Shown here: positions 43,014-51,602 of the stretch, one piece after another
Position numbering within the stretch: the stretch's first letter is position 1
Layout: each line of letters opens with the position of its first letter
Assembly (NCBI RefSeq): GCF_020410765.1
Contig: NZ_CP084541.1
Coordinates: 5,413,001-5,477,000 of the forward strand
DNA from: Streptomyces marincola
Lineage (GTDB): Bacteria > Actinomycetota > Actinomycetes > Streptomycetales > Streptomycetaceae
Direction of reading: 5' to 3'
DNA length: 64,000 nucleotides
Position numbers and translations under genes: made by a program
The notes under the pieces: generated by a model
The model's database searches: none
What the model was told of the DNA's origin: nothing
Seen by the model: the letters and a program-made list of their open reading frames with translations, nothing else

Positions 43014-43489
43014 ACCCGGCCCCGTCGTTCGTCTTCCGGCATGTGGTCGCCGTAGACGTGTATCTCCGCCAGCATGGCGTCGGTTCCGTCTCCGGCTCCA
43101 CAGGGGAGGGAGACCACTGCGCCGTCGTCTGCCAGCACGGCGGGGATGTCCGGGCCCCAATTCTCCTCGACCGGATTTTCCAGCCGGAGCGAACGCGCGT
43201 GTTCGGACGGGTCCCTCGCTCCCAGGACAGCGAATCCCGTGATGTCGATGTGTAGCTTTGCGTCGACTTTGACCTCGCATGTCATGACGATCGACACCGA
43301 GGAGGGAGCGGCTTCCAGTTGCTCGCCTGAAGGTAGAAGCGCTTGCAGTGTATCTGGGGCGATCGGTGTGTCGCAGATTTCGTCGGGCACGGCGTAGTTG
43401 GTCTCGTCGGTGCCGCATGCGGTCAGAAGAGCGGTGAGTGCCAGAAGTATCGGTGAACCGTTCCGGAAGAAGGAGTAATAGGTGATCAT
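42929..43489 (-). CDS. Lipoprotein, copy 5 of the tandem family, coupled to the upstream large gene
   Basis: A 186-aa lipoprotein (LLALTALLTAC, then GTDETNYAVP). Its ATG overlaps the stop of the 692-aa gene (ATGA), so the lipoprotein array belongs to the same transcription unit. Conserved blocks are ICDTPIAP...LQALLPSGEQ, TCEVKV, ENWGPDIPAVLADDGAVVSLPCG and YGDHMPEDERRGRVTDFTRSY. Being the first copy after the large gene, it is the best candidate partner of that protein. Function unknown. Confidence 0.8.
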   Translation of the reverse strand: MITYYSFFRNGSPILLALTALLTACGTDETNYAVPDEICDTPIAPDTLQALLPSGEQLEAAPSSVSIVMTCEVKVDAKLHIDITGFAVLGARDPSEHARSLRLENPVEENWGPDIPAVLADDGAVVSLPCGAGDGTDAMLAEIHVYGDHMPEDERRGRVTDFTRSYVTGLAEQLNCDARPATTGSP

Positions 43490-45564
43490 CCGCTGTTCGA
43501 GTCTCCTTCTCCGGTACTGAGCCCCAGATTCGCGGCCGTGCGCAACTCGGCATACACCTCGGCGGACGAGTTGTGGCTATCGGACTGCCCGGCCCAGTCT
43601 TCGTTCAACGTGATCCAGTGATTCGCGAGCGCTTCCAGGTGCCTGTCGCGACTATCGCTGATGTCCTGCTTCTGCCGTGTCTGCTCATCTTCACGGGCAG
43701 CCGCCTCGCCTTCCAGCCAGGACTGGGCGACCATGTCGACGGCACCGCTTATCGCCCCGCCGACGAAGGGGACGAAGTCGGCTGCGGTGCCGAGGGTGTA
43801 GGTGGCCCAGTCGACCCGGGAACTCGCCCCCGCGATCTCGCCCGCCGCTTCGGCCCGCAGGGCCTCCCGATACGCCCCCTCAAGGAAGCCGACGGTCTCT
43901 CCTGCCCTGAGCAGCGGCAGGTCCGGATTGTCGGGCATGCTGCCCAGTTCCTGGACCAGGGCGAAGTTCATGCCCTCGTTGAGGAGCGCGTAGGAGGCCG
44001 GGTCCGCCGAGATCTGGGTGACCACGTCGAAGAGTTCGTTCCGGTCGATGGGGCGCTCGCTGTGCAGGCCGGCGACGGAGTCGATGACGAGGTCGCCCCG
44101 GTTGACCAGGATGCCGGCCAGCGGTTCGCGGTATTCCACCGGGAATCCGTCGCCACCGACCGCCGCCAGGACGTTGACCGCGTTGTTCAGGACGATGCGG
44201 CTCTCCCGGCTGTGCTCGGGAGCCGACGTCGCGGCCGTGCCGGGTTCCAGGCCCGTGGTCGCGGCGAACAGGGCGTCGCCGATCGCAAGCCGGAACGCGT
44301 AGCCGCCCCCGTCGCCGGCCTCGACGGGCAGGTGGTCGACGGGGCGGTCGAGCAGGTACTCCATGGTGTCGCGACGCAGGAAGACGTCGGTCGCGGCGGC
44401 GGGCGTCCGGCTGAGGGCGTCCATGTAGCCGATCATCGGGTCCCGGGCGAAGACCTCGGGCGGGAGGTGGTTGATCGACGAGTTGTTCCACGCCGACCCG
44501 GGCGCGTCCATAGCCCGTTCGTAGGAGATCAGCGCGCCGCCGTAGTCGGTGAGGAATTCCTCGCCGTACGTCCCGCCGGCCATCAGGTCGCTCATCACCT
44601 GGAACCCCAACGGGCCGTTGCTCATGCCCAGGTCGATCCGCTGGGGCCCCAGCGCGATCATGTCCGCCTCCCAGGCCCTCATGGCCGGGTCGTCGCTGCG
44701 CGTCGCCGTACCGAGGGCGGCGCCGAAGCCGTTCCCGAGGGAGGTGAGCAGGTCGGTGCGCTCCTGGTCGCCCGGCGGGTACGGGTGGGCGGTGAGTCCC
44801 GTCCAGAAGCGCAACGCGCCCTCGGGCCCGAGTCCCGTCGCCAGCGCGACACCGAAGTGCTCGTTCTCGGCCTGGTCGCGCAGCGTCCGGTCCAGTTCCG
44901 CCAGTTCGTCGTCGCTGAGCACGGCCGGTTCCATGGCCATGAGTTCCTGCACGCGCTCGGCGTCGGCCCGGCCCTGCACTTCCTCGATCGTCTGCGTGTC
45001 GTAATCGGTCGCCCGGAAGGCGCTGTCCTCCGCCCCGGCCAGTTCCCGCAGGGCCCGGTCCGCCAGGGCGTCGGTTTCGGCAGCCTCGGCGAGGATGCGC
45101 TCGATGCGGGCCGCGTACTCGTCGATGAACGGCTGCAACTCGGCCCTGGTCTCGTTCAGCTCCTGCTGCGCGAGGGGTTCCACCGTGCCGCCGACCGGGC
45201 TCTCGCCGTTGACCAGGACCCTGCCGTTCCGCGTCACGAACAGGCCCTGGCTCTCCGCCTCCTGCCGGACCTCAAGGAGCCGGGTGCGGTGCGCGCGCAG
45301 GTCGTTGCCGAGGTCTTCGAGGACCCGGTGGATACCGGCGGCCTGCTCGTGGGCGAAGCCGAAGCGGTCCGCGACGGTCGTGATGAACCGCTTGGTCACT
45401 CCGGCGTTGACGCCCCGCCAGTCGGCGGACTCGGCCTTGCCCCGCAAGGCCGTTCTGGCCTCGTCGGCCATGGTGTCGAAGTCGGTCTTCGCCTGCCGCC
45501 AGTCCTCGACCGCCCGGTCCAGGGTCTCCAGGCTCAGTTCGGCCAGCTCCTCGAACGTCGGCAT
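43486..45564 (-). CDS. Large WXG/ESX-substrate-like protein (DUF6571-like)
   Basis: A 692-aa protein. The first about 110 residues (MPTFEELAELSLETLDRAVEDWRQAKTDF... ADWRGVNAGVTKRF) form a long helical hairpin like WXG100/LXG proteins, with W-R-G at the turn. The middle is helical and has no recognised catalytic motif (GLGPEGALRFWTGL, MSDLMAGGTYGEEFLTDYGGALISYE). Near residues 597-625 a hydrophobic glycine-rich segment (TAADFVPFVGGAISGAVDM) precedes a charged helical tail. I recall the same layout in the streptomycete DUF6571 family. It starts 9 bp after the WXG100-like gene and is coupled to lipoprotein copy 5. Secretion by a type VII system is an inference. Confidence 0.65.
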   Translation of the reverse strand: MPTFEELAELSLETLDRAVEDWRQAKTDFDTMADEARTALRGKAESADWRGVNAGVTKRFITTVADRFGFAHEQAAGIHRVLEDLGNDLRAHRTRLLEVRQEAESQGLFVTRNGRVLVNGESPVGGTVEPLAQQELNETRAELQPFIDEYAARIERILAEAAETDALADRALRELAGAEDSAFRATDYDTQTIEEVQGRADAERVQELMAMEPAVLSDDELAELDRTLRDQAENEHFGVALATGLGPEGALRFWTGLTAHPYPPGDQERTDLLTSLGNGFGAALGTATRSDDPAMRAWEADMIALGPQRIDLGMSNGPLGFQVMSDLMAGGTYGEEFLTDYGGALISYERAMDAPGSAWNNSSINHLPPEVFARDPMIGYMDALSRTPAAATDVFLRRDTMEYLLDRPVDHLPVEAGDGGGYAFRLAIGDALFAATTGLEPGTAATSAPEHSRESRIVLNNAVNVLAAVGGDGFPVEYREPLAGILVNRGDLVIDSVAGLHSERPIDRNELFDVVTQISADPASYALLNEGMNFALVQELGSMPDNPDLPLLRAGETVGFLEGAYREALRAEAAGEIAGASSRVDWATYTLGTAADFVPFVGGAISGAVDMVAQSWLEGEAAAREDEQTRQKQDISDSRDRHLEALANHWITLNEDWAGQSDSHNSSAEVYAELRTAANLGLSTGEGDSNSG

Positions 45565-45573
45565 GCCGTCCGC

Positions 45574-45966
45574 TCACTCCCTCAGCAGGGCGTCGATCGC
45601 CGGGTTGCCCCCGGCGGCGGGCAGGGCGGGCGCTCGCGCGGTCCGCAGCTGGCCCAGCAGGTCGTGTTCCAGGGCGGAGTGCGATCTGACCGTGCCGGTG
45701 AGGTGTTCGTCGATGCGGTCGCAGTCTTCCTTCAAGTCCATGGTCTTGCGGAAGAACCGCGCCATCGTGTGCCGAAGACCGGCCCCGCTGTCCAGCCCGG
45801 AACCGAGAAGCGTGCTCGCGGCCGTGTAACTGCTGTCCGATGCGCCCAGGCCCTTGCCGACCAGGTCGCCGCCCAGGCCGCGTGCCGCTTCGCCGATACG
45901 GGTCAGTTCCTCCGGGCGCACCTGGAGATCGGCCTCGCCGGGCTCGGGCCCGGTGCCGTCGGTCAT
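45574..45966 (-). CDS. Small WXG100-like helical protein
   Basis: A 130-aa protein without signal peptide. LQVRPEELTRIGEAARGLGGDL and the following helix (MDLKEDCDRIDEHLTGTV) give the two-helix pattern of WXG100/ESX-associated proteins, although the central W-x-G is absent. It is the first gene of the minus-strand unit that contains the 692-aa protein and five lipoproteins. ATG at 45966 follows GGGGGGACC. It could be the secretion partner or chaperone of the large protein (inference). Confidence 0.6.
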   Translation of the reverse strand: MTDGTGPEPGEADLQVRPEELTRIGEAARGLGGDLVGKGLGASDSSYTAASTLLGSGLDSGAGLRHTMARFFRKTMDLKEDCDRIDEHLTGTVRSHSALEHDLLGQLRTARAPALPAAGGNPAIDALLRE

Positions 45967-46145
45967 GGTCCCCCCATGCCATCCGCTGGCGCGGCGGGAG
46001 GCATCCGCCGCGCGGCTACGATAGCGCACCGCGTACGCCCGCTCACAGGCGGCGTGTTCCGGTGCGGAACGCGGCCCGGCCCGGCCGTGTTCCCCAGGGG
46101 CGGGGCCGGTCGGGGGGCGGGGTCGGGGCGGGCGACAATGGGGAG

Positions 46146-47417
46146 ATGACCGTGAGTCCCGCCTGTCTCGCCGATCCGCACGCGCGTTTCCCCGCCGAGC
46201 CGCCGCCCGAGGGGCCGCGGGAGATCGTCGTCCTCGGGTCCACCGGGTCGATCGGCACGCAGGCCATCGACATCGTGCTCCGCAATCCGCACCTCTTCCG
46301 GGTGACGGGCCTGTCCGCCGCCGGGGAACGGCTCGACCGGCTGGCCGGCCAGGCGCACCGCCTCCAGGTGCGGACCGTGGCCATCGCCAGGGAGGACCGG
46401 GCCATCGCCCTGCGCGAGGCGCTGCGGGCGCAGTACGGCGTCGGTCAGCCGCTGCCCGAGATCCTGGCCGGGCCCGACGCGGCCTCGCAGCTCGCCGCGA
46501 GCGAGTGCCACACCGTGCTCAACGGCATCACCGGCTCGATCGGACTCGCCCCCACCCTCGCGGCGCTCTCGGCGGGCCGGGTGCTCGCCCTGGCCAACAA
46601 GGAGTCGCTGATCGTCGGCGGCCCGCTGGTCACCGGCCTGGCCGAACCGGGGCAGATCATTCCCGTGGACTCCGAGCACTCCGCGCTCTACCAGGCGCTG
46701 CTCGGCGGCACCCCGCGCGAGATCGCCCGCCTGATCGTCACCGCGAGCGGCGGGCCGTTCCGCGGGCGGGGCCGGGCCGAGCTGGCCTCGGTCACCCCGC
46801 GCGAGGCGCTCGCGCATCCCACGTGGGACATGGGCCCGATGGTCACGATCAACTCCGCGACCCTGGTCAACAAGGGGCTCGAAGTGATCGAGGCGCACCT
46901 GCTGTTCGGCATCCCGTTCGGGCGGATCGAGGTGGTCGTCCACCCGCAGTCGTACGTGCATTCGATGGTCGAGTTCACGGACGGTTCGACCCTGGCGCAG
47001 ACCGGGCCGCCGGACATGCGCATGCCGATCTCGCTCGGCATCGGCTGGCCGGACCGCGTGGCGGGCGCCGCGCCGCCCTGCGACTGGACCCGGGCGCACA
47101 CGTGGGAGTTCTTCCCGCTGGACACCGATGCCTTTCCCTCGGTGCCGCTCGCCAGGAAGGTCGGTAGCCTCGGGGGTATCGCGCCCGCCGTGTTCAACGC
47201 GGCCAACGAGGAGTGCGTCGAGGCGTTCCTCGCCGGCACGCTGCCGTTCACCGGCATCGTGGACACCGTCGCGCAGGTGGTCGACGAACAGGGCGGTGAC
47301 GGTTCCGGAACCTCCCTGACCCTCGGGGACGTCCTCGAAGCGGAGGCGAGGGCGCGAAGCCGCGCCCGGGAGCTGGCGGGGACGGCCCGCCGGACGACGA
47401 CGGAGGCGACACCATGA
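46146..47417 (+). CDS. dxr: 1-deoxy-D-xylulose 5-phosphate reductoisomerase
   Basis: A 423-aa enzyme of the MEP isoprenoid pathway, turning DXP into 2-C-methyl-D-erythritol 4-phosphate with NADPH. NADPH-binding LGSTGSIGTQAIDIV starts near residue 29. Metal/substrate residues are in LANKESLIVGG, PVDSEHSALYQ, SGGPFRGR and NSATLVNKGLEVIEAHLLF. Start choice is open: the ATG at 46146 lies 6 bp after a GACAAT -10-like box (leaderless), while a GTG at 46152 has GGGGAG 6 bp upstream. It overlaps rseP by 4 bp. Confidence 0.95.
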   Translation: MTVSPACLADPHARFPAEPPPEGPREIVVLGSTGSIGTQAIDIVLRNPHLFRVTGLSAAGERLDRLAGQAHRLQVRTVAIAREDRAIALREALRAQYGVGQPLPEILAGPDAASQLAASECHTVLNGITGSIGLAPTLAALSAGRVLALANKESLIVGGPLVTGLAEPGQIIPVDSEHSALYQALLGGTPREIARLIVTASGGPFRGRGRAELASVTPREALAHPTWDMGPMVTINSATLVNKGLEVIEAHLLFGIPFGRIEVVVHPQSYVHSMVEFTDGSTLAQTGPPDMRMPISLGIGWPDRVAGAAPPCDWTRAHTWEFFPLDTDAFPSVPLARKVGSLGGIAPAVFNAANEECVEAFLAGTLPFTGIVDTVAQVVDEQGGDGSGTSLTLGDVLEAEARARSRARELAGTARRTTTEATP

Positions 47418-48718
47418 CGGCCCTGATGTTCATCCTCGGGATACTCGTCTTCGTCATCGGCCTGCTGTTCTCCATCGCCTGGCACGAACTGGGCCACTTC
47501 TCGACCGCGCGCATGTTCGGCGTCCGGGTGCCGCAGTTCATGGTGGGATTCGGGCCGACCATCTGGTCCAGAAAGCGCAAGGAGACCGAGTTCGGCATCA
47601 AGGCCATCCCGCTCGGCGGCTACATCCGCATGATCGGGATGTTCCCGCCCGGCGACGACGGCAAGCTCAGGAAACGCTCCACCTCGCCGTTCCGGGGCAT
47701 GATCGAGGACGCGCGCGCCGCCGCCTTCGAGGAGTTGCAGCCGGGCGACGAGAAGCGACTGTTCTACACCCGCAAGCCCTGGCAGCGCGTCATCGTGATG
47801 TTCGCCGGGCCCGCGCAAAACCTCATCCTCGCCGTGGTGATCTTCCTCGGCGTGCTCATGGGCTTCGGCATCAACACCCAGACCACCACGGTCGCCACCG
47901 TCTCCGAGTGCGTGATCTCGCAGAGCGAGGAGCCGAGGGACTGCCGGGACACCGACCGGCCCGCCCCCGCGGCCGAGGCCGGGCTGCTGCCCGGGGACGT
48001 CATCGTCGCGTTCGAGGGCGAGCCCATCGAGGAGTGGAGCACTCTCCAGCAGCGCATCCGCGACACCACGGGCGAGGCCACGATCACCGTCGAACGCGAC
48101 GGCGCCACGCTGGACCTGAGGGCCGACCTCATCCAGAACCAGGTCGCCAGGACCGACGGCGACGGCGGCTACGTCGAGGGCGAGTACGTCACGGCCGGCT
48201 TCCTCGGCTTCTCCCCGGCCAGCGGCATCGTCAAGCAGGACTTCCCGCAGGCCGTGGACCGCATGGGCGACATCATGACCACCGGCGTCGAGGCTCTCAT
48301 CGACATCCCGTCGGAGGTGCCGGGGCTGTGGAACGCCGCCCTCGGCAACGCGGAGCGCGAGCAGGACTCCCCGATGGGCGTGGTCGGCGCGGCCCGCGTC
48401 GGCGGGGAGATCTTCACCCTCGACATCCCGGCGAGCCAGCAGGTCGCCACGGCCCTCTTCCTGGTCGCGGGTTTCAACCTTTCGCTGTTCCTGTTCAACA
48501 TGCTGCCCCTGCTCCCGCTCGACGGCGGGCACATCGCCGGGGCCCTGTGGGAGTCCCTGCGCCGCAGGCTCGCCCGCCTCAGGAAACGGCCCGACCCGGG
48601 CCCGTTCGACGTGGCGCAGCTGATGCCCGTCGCCTACGTCGTGGCCGGCGTGTTCATCTGCTTCACCCTGCTGGTGCTGGCCGCCGACATCGTCAGTCCG
48701 GTCCGGCTCACCGGCTGA
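47414..48718 (+). CDS. rseP: RseP-type site-2 protease (RIP metalloprotease)
   Basis: A 434-aa intramembrane zinc protease. HELGH (about residue 24) in the first helix and NMLPLLPLDGGH near residue 365 give the zinc site. A PDZ domain lies between them (AAEAGLLPGDVIVAFEGEPI). Such enzymes cut membrane-bound anti-sigma factors or remnant signal peptides. The ATG overlaps the dxr stop (ATGA). The dxr-rseP-ispG order is the usual one in streptomycetes. Confidence 0.93.
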   Translation: MTALMFILGILVFVIGLLFSIAWHELGHFSTARMFGVRVPQFMVGFGPTIWSRKRKETEFGIKAIPLGGYIRMIGMFPPGDDGKLRKRSTSPFRGMIEDARAAAFEELQPGDEKRLFYTRKPWQRVIVMFAGPAQNLILAVVIFLGVLMGFGINTQTTTVATVSECVISQSEEPRDCRDTDRPAPAAEAGLLPGDVIVAFEGEPIEEWSTLQQRIRDTTGEATITVERDGATLDLRADLIQNQVARTDGDGGYVEGEYVTAGFLGFSPASGIVKQDFPQAVDRMGDIMTTGVEALIDIPSEVPGLWNAALGNAEREQDSPMGVVGAARVGGEIFTLDIPASQQVATALFLVAGFNLSLFLFNMLPLLPLDGGHIAGALWESLRRRLARLRKRPDPGPFDVAQLMPVAYVVAGVFICFTLLVLAADIVSPVRLTG

Positions 48719-48778
48719 TGTGCCCTAAGCTCGACTCCTGGAGCCCGCCCGTCCACACCGTAGGGTTGCACTGATCCA

Positions 48779-49933
48779 ATGACAGCCATTTCGCTGGGAA
48801 TCCCGTCCGTGCCGGCCAAGCTGGCCGACCGCCGCGTGAGCCGCAAGATCCAGGTCGGTTCCGTTGCCGTAGGCGGTGACGCCCCGGTCTCCGTGCAGTC
48901 CATGACGACGACGCGCACCTCCGACATCGGCGCCACCCTTCAGCAGATCGCCGAGCTGACCGCCTCCGGCTGCCAGATCGTCCGGGTCGCCGTGCCGACG
49001 CAGGACGACGCGGACGCCCTGCCCGTCATCGCGCGGAAGTCCGGCATTCCGGTCATCGCGGACATCCACTTCCAGCCCAAGTACGTCTTCGCCGCGATCG
49101 ACGCCGGCTGCGCCGCCGTGCGCGTCAACCCGGGGAACATCAAGAAGTTCGACGACAAGGTCGCCGAGATCGCCAGGGTCGCCGGTGAGGCCGGGACCCC
49201 GATCCGGATCGGCGTCAACGCGGGCTCGCTCGACCCCCGCCTGCTGGCCAAGTACGGCCGGGCCACCCCCGAGGCGCTGGTGGAGTCCGCGCTGTGGGAG
49301 TGCTCGCTGTTCGAGGAGCACGGCTTCCGCGACATCAAGATCTCCGTCAAGCACAACGACCCGGTGATCATGGTGAACGCCTACCGGCAGCTCGCCGCCC
49401 GCTGCGACTACCCGCTGCACCTCGGCGTCACCGAGGCGGGGCCCGCGTTCCAGGGCACCATCAAGTCCGCCGTCGCCTTCGGCGCCCTCCTCAGCGAGGG
49501 CATCGGGGACACGATCCGCGTCTCGCTGTCGGCCCCGCCCGTCGAGGAGGTCAAGGTCGGCACGCAGATCCTCGAATCCCTCGGACTGCGGCAGCGCGGC
49601 CTCGAAATCGTCTCCTGCCCCTCCTGCGGCCGGGCCCAGGTCGACGTCTACAAGCTCGCGGAAGAGGTCACCGAGGGCCTCACCGGCATGGACGTGCCGC
49701 TGCGCGTCGCCGTCATGGGCTGCGTCGTCAACGGTCCCGGCGAGGCCCGCGAGGCCGACCTCGGCGTCGCCTCGGGCAACGGCAAGGGACAGATCTTCGT
49801 CAAGGGCGAGGTCGTCCGCACCGTTCCCGAGTCCAAGATCGTCGAGACGCTCATCGACGAGGCCATGAAGATCGCCGAGCAGATGGAGAAGGACGGCGTC
49901 CACTCCGGCGCCCCCGAGGTCACGGTGTCCTGA
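48779..49933 (+). CDS. ispG: 4-hydroxy-3-methylbut-2-enyl diphosphate synthase
   Basis: A 384-aa iron-sulfur enzyme of the MEP pathway (also called GcpE), converting MEcPP to HMBPP. The TIM barrel opens with VQSMTTTRTSD. The [4Fe-4S] ligands are the two Cys of CPSCGRAQVD (about residues 280-283) and the Cys of GCVVNGPGEA (about 314), with a following Glu. No ribosome site precedes the ATG. A TAGGGT box (48763-48768) lies 10 bp upstream, so the mRNA may have almost no leader. Confidence 0.96.
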   Translation: MTAISLGIPSVPAKLADRRVSRKIQVGSVAVGGDAPVSVQSMTTTRTSDIGATLQQIAELTASGCQIVRVAVPTQDDADALPVIARKSGIPVIADIHFQPKYVFAAIDAGCAAVRVNPGNIKKFDDKVAEIARVAGEAGTPIRIGVNAGSLDPRLLAKYGRATPEALVESALWECSLFEEHGFRDIKISVKHNDPVIMVNAYRQLAARCDYPLHLGVTEAGPAFQGTIKSAVAFGALLSEGIGDTIRVSLSAPPVEEVKVGTQILESLGLRQRGLEIVSCPSCGRAQVDVYKLAEEVTEGLTGMDVPLRVAVMGCVVNGPGEAREADLGVASGNGKGQIFVKGEVVRTVPESKIVETLIDEAMKIAEQMEKDGVHSGAPEVTVS

Positions 49934-50054
49934 TCCGGGCGATGCCCGCTGCCCGGGTACGGTCCACCGCGCCGCGTGGGCCGTGCCCGGGGTAGGGTGC
50001 GGTCCACCGCCACGTCCGCCGAGCCACGTCCCCCGATCACAAGGCCGCCTGCCC

Positions 50055-50903
50055 GTGCTCACCACGCCAACCGTTCGCGTCCTGCGCCCCTCCGCGCTCG
50101 GCGACGCCCTCGCCGTACTCAACGAGGACCCGGTGGCCAACGCCTTCGTGACCGCGCGCGTACTCGAATCCGGTCTCGAACACCCGTACCTCGGCGGCGA
50201 CATGTGGGGCTACTACCGCGGCGGGCGGCTGGCCTCGCTGTGCTACGCCGGGGCCAACCTCGTGCCCGTCCGCGCCGACGCCGCGGCCGTCGACGCGTTC
50301 GCGGAACGCGCCCTGCGCCAGGGCCGCCGCTGCTCCTCGCTCGTCGGCCCCGCCGGCGCGACCGCGCGGCTGTGGACCCGCCTCGAACCCCACTGGGGCC
50401 CGGCGAGGGAGCTGCGCCCGCGCCAGCCCCTGCTGGCCACGCGCGCGACGCCCGCCGGCATCGCCCCCGACCCCCTCGTGCGGCGCGTGCGCAAGGACGA
50501 GATGGACCTGGTGTTCCCGGCCGCGGTCGCCATGTTCACCGAAGAGGTCGGCATCTCCCCGCTCAGCGCCGAGGACGGCGGCCTCGCCTACCAGTCCCGC
50601 GTGGCAGAAACGGTGGGCACCGGCCGCTGCTTCGCCCGGATCGAGGACGGCCGCGTCGTCTTCAAGGCGGAGATCGGCGCCGTCACCCCCGATGTGTGCC
50701 AGCTCCAGGGCGTCTGGACCGCTCCCGACCGCCGCGGCAGGGGACTGGCCACCGCCGGGCTCGCCACCGTCATCGCCCACGCCCTCGCCGAGACCTCGCC
50801 GGTCGTGAGCCTGTACGTCAACGACTTCAACGCGCCCGCCCTCGCCGTGTACCGCCGCCTCGGCTTCACCCGGTCGGGGACGCTGATGAGCGTGCTGTTC
50901 TGA
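50055..50903 (+). CDS. GNAT-family N-acetyltransferase
   Basis: A 282-aa protein whose C-terminal half is a GNAT domain, with CoA-binding LQGVWTAPDRRGRGLATAGLATV and NDFNAPALAVYRRLGF. The N-terminal half (VRVLRPSALGDALAVLNEDPVANAFVTARV) is the DUF4081-type domain that precedes GNAT in actinobacteria. The acceptor is not known. The gene follows ispG. GTG at 50055 has a distant AAGG. A TAGGGT box lies at 49993-49998. Confidence 0.82.
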   Translation: MLTTPTVRVLRPSALGDALAVLNEDPVANAFVTARVLESGLEHPYLGGDMWGYYRGGRLASLCYAGANLVPVRADAAAVDAFAERALRQGRRCSSLVGPAGATARLWTRLEPHWGPARELRPRQPLLATRATPAGIAPDPLVRRVRKDEMDLVFPAAVAMFTEEVGISPLSAEDGGLAYQSRVAETVGTGRCFARIEDGRVVFKAEIGAVTPDVCQLQGVWTAPDRRGRGLATAGLATVIAHALAETSPVVSLYVNDFNAPALAVYRRLGFTRSGTLMSVLF

Positions 50904-50984
50904 ACGCGGCGCCGCGCCCGCGCCCGCCGGACCATCCGCGGCCCAGGACGCGACGGGACGGCCCGGGCGCGTTAGCCTCCCCGC

Positions 50985-51548
50985 ATGACAGCATCCGCCG
51001 CCGGGGACCCGGCCGCCGGCCCCGTCGCCATCGCGCCCCTCGACCTCGCGGCCAGAGTCGACGACGCCCTCGCCGTCCAGGCCCGGGCCTTCGGGCTCGG
51101 CGCGGAGGAGATCGGGGTGCGCCGGCACATCGTTCTGCGCCACATCGCGAGCCCCGGCGCGCGCGCCCTGGGCGCGACCGACGCGCGCGGCAGGCTCGTG
51201 GGCTTCGTCTACGGCATGCCCAACGACCGCGCGCAGTGGTGGTCGGGCGTCGTCGAGCCCTACCTGCGCAGGGCCGGGAACGACGCGTGGCTCGACGAGT
51301 CGTTCACCATCACGGAACTGCACGTCCTGCCCGCCTACCAGCAGCGCGGCATAGGCCGCGCGCTCATCACCTCCCTCACCGACACGGCCGCGGAACCCCG
51401 CTCGATCCTCTCGGCCATCGACACCGAGAGCCCCGCCCGCGCCCTGTACCGCAAGCTCGGCTACACCGACCTCGCGCGCCGCGTCATGTTCCCCTCCGCG
51501 TCGAGCCCCTACGCCGTCATGGGCGCCCCGCTACCGCTGCGCAGGTGA
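50985..51548 (+). CDS. GNAT-family N-acetyltransferase
   Basis: A 187-aa single-domain acetyltransferase. CoA-binding LHVLPAYQQRGIGRALITSL and the C-terminal SPARALYRKLGYTDLARR are clear. The substrate is not known. A TAGCCT box (50973-50978) lies 6 bp before the ATG and no ribosome site is present, which suggests leaderless translation. Confidence 0.82.
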   Translation: MTASAAGDPAAGPVAIAPLDLAARVDDALAVQARAFGLGAEEIGVRRHIVLRHIASPGARALGATDARGRLVGFVYGMPNDRAQWWSGVVEPYLRRAGNDAWLDESFTITELHVLPAYQQRGIGRALITSLTDTAAEPRSILSAIDTESPARALYRKLGYTDLARRVMFPSASSPYAVMGAPLPLRR

Positions 51549-51564
51549 CGCGTGAGCCACCCGT

Positions 51565-51595
51565 TTGGCGCCCGGTGCCCCGGCGGGGTTAGGCT
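51565..51595 (+). promoter_or_regulatory. Promoter of proS, leaderless arrangement
   Basis: TTGGCG (51565-51570), a 19-bp spacer and TAGGCT (51590-51595) end 7 bp before the proS ATG, so the transcript should begin at or next to the start codon. Confidence 0.5.
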
Positions 51596-51602
51596 CCCGC
51601 CC

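Noticed and set aside
40868..43255. Several plus-strand frames opposite the lipoprotein array
   Set aside because: They repeat because the minus-strand genes are repeated. They lack ribosome sites and plausible domains.
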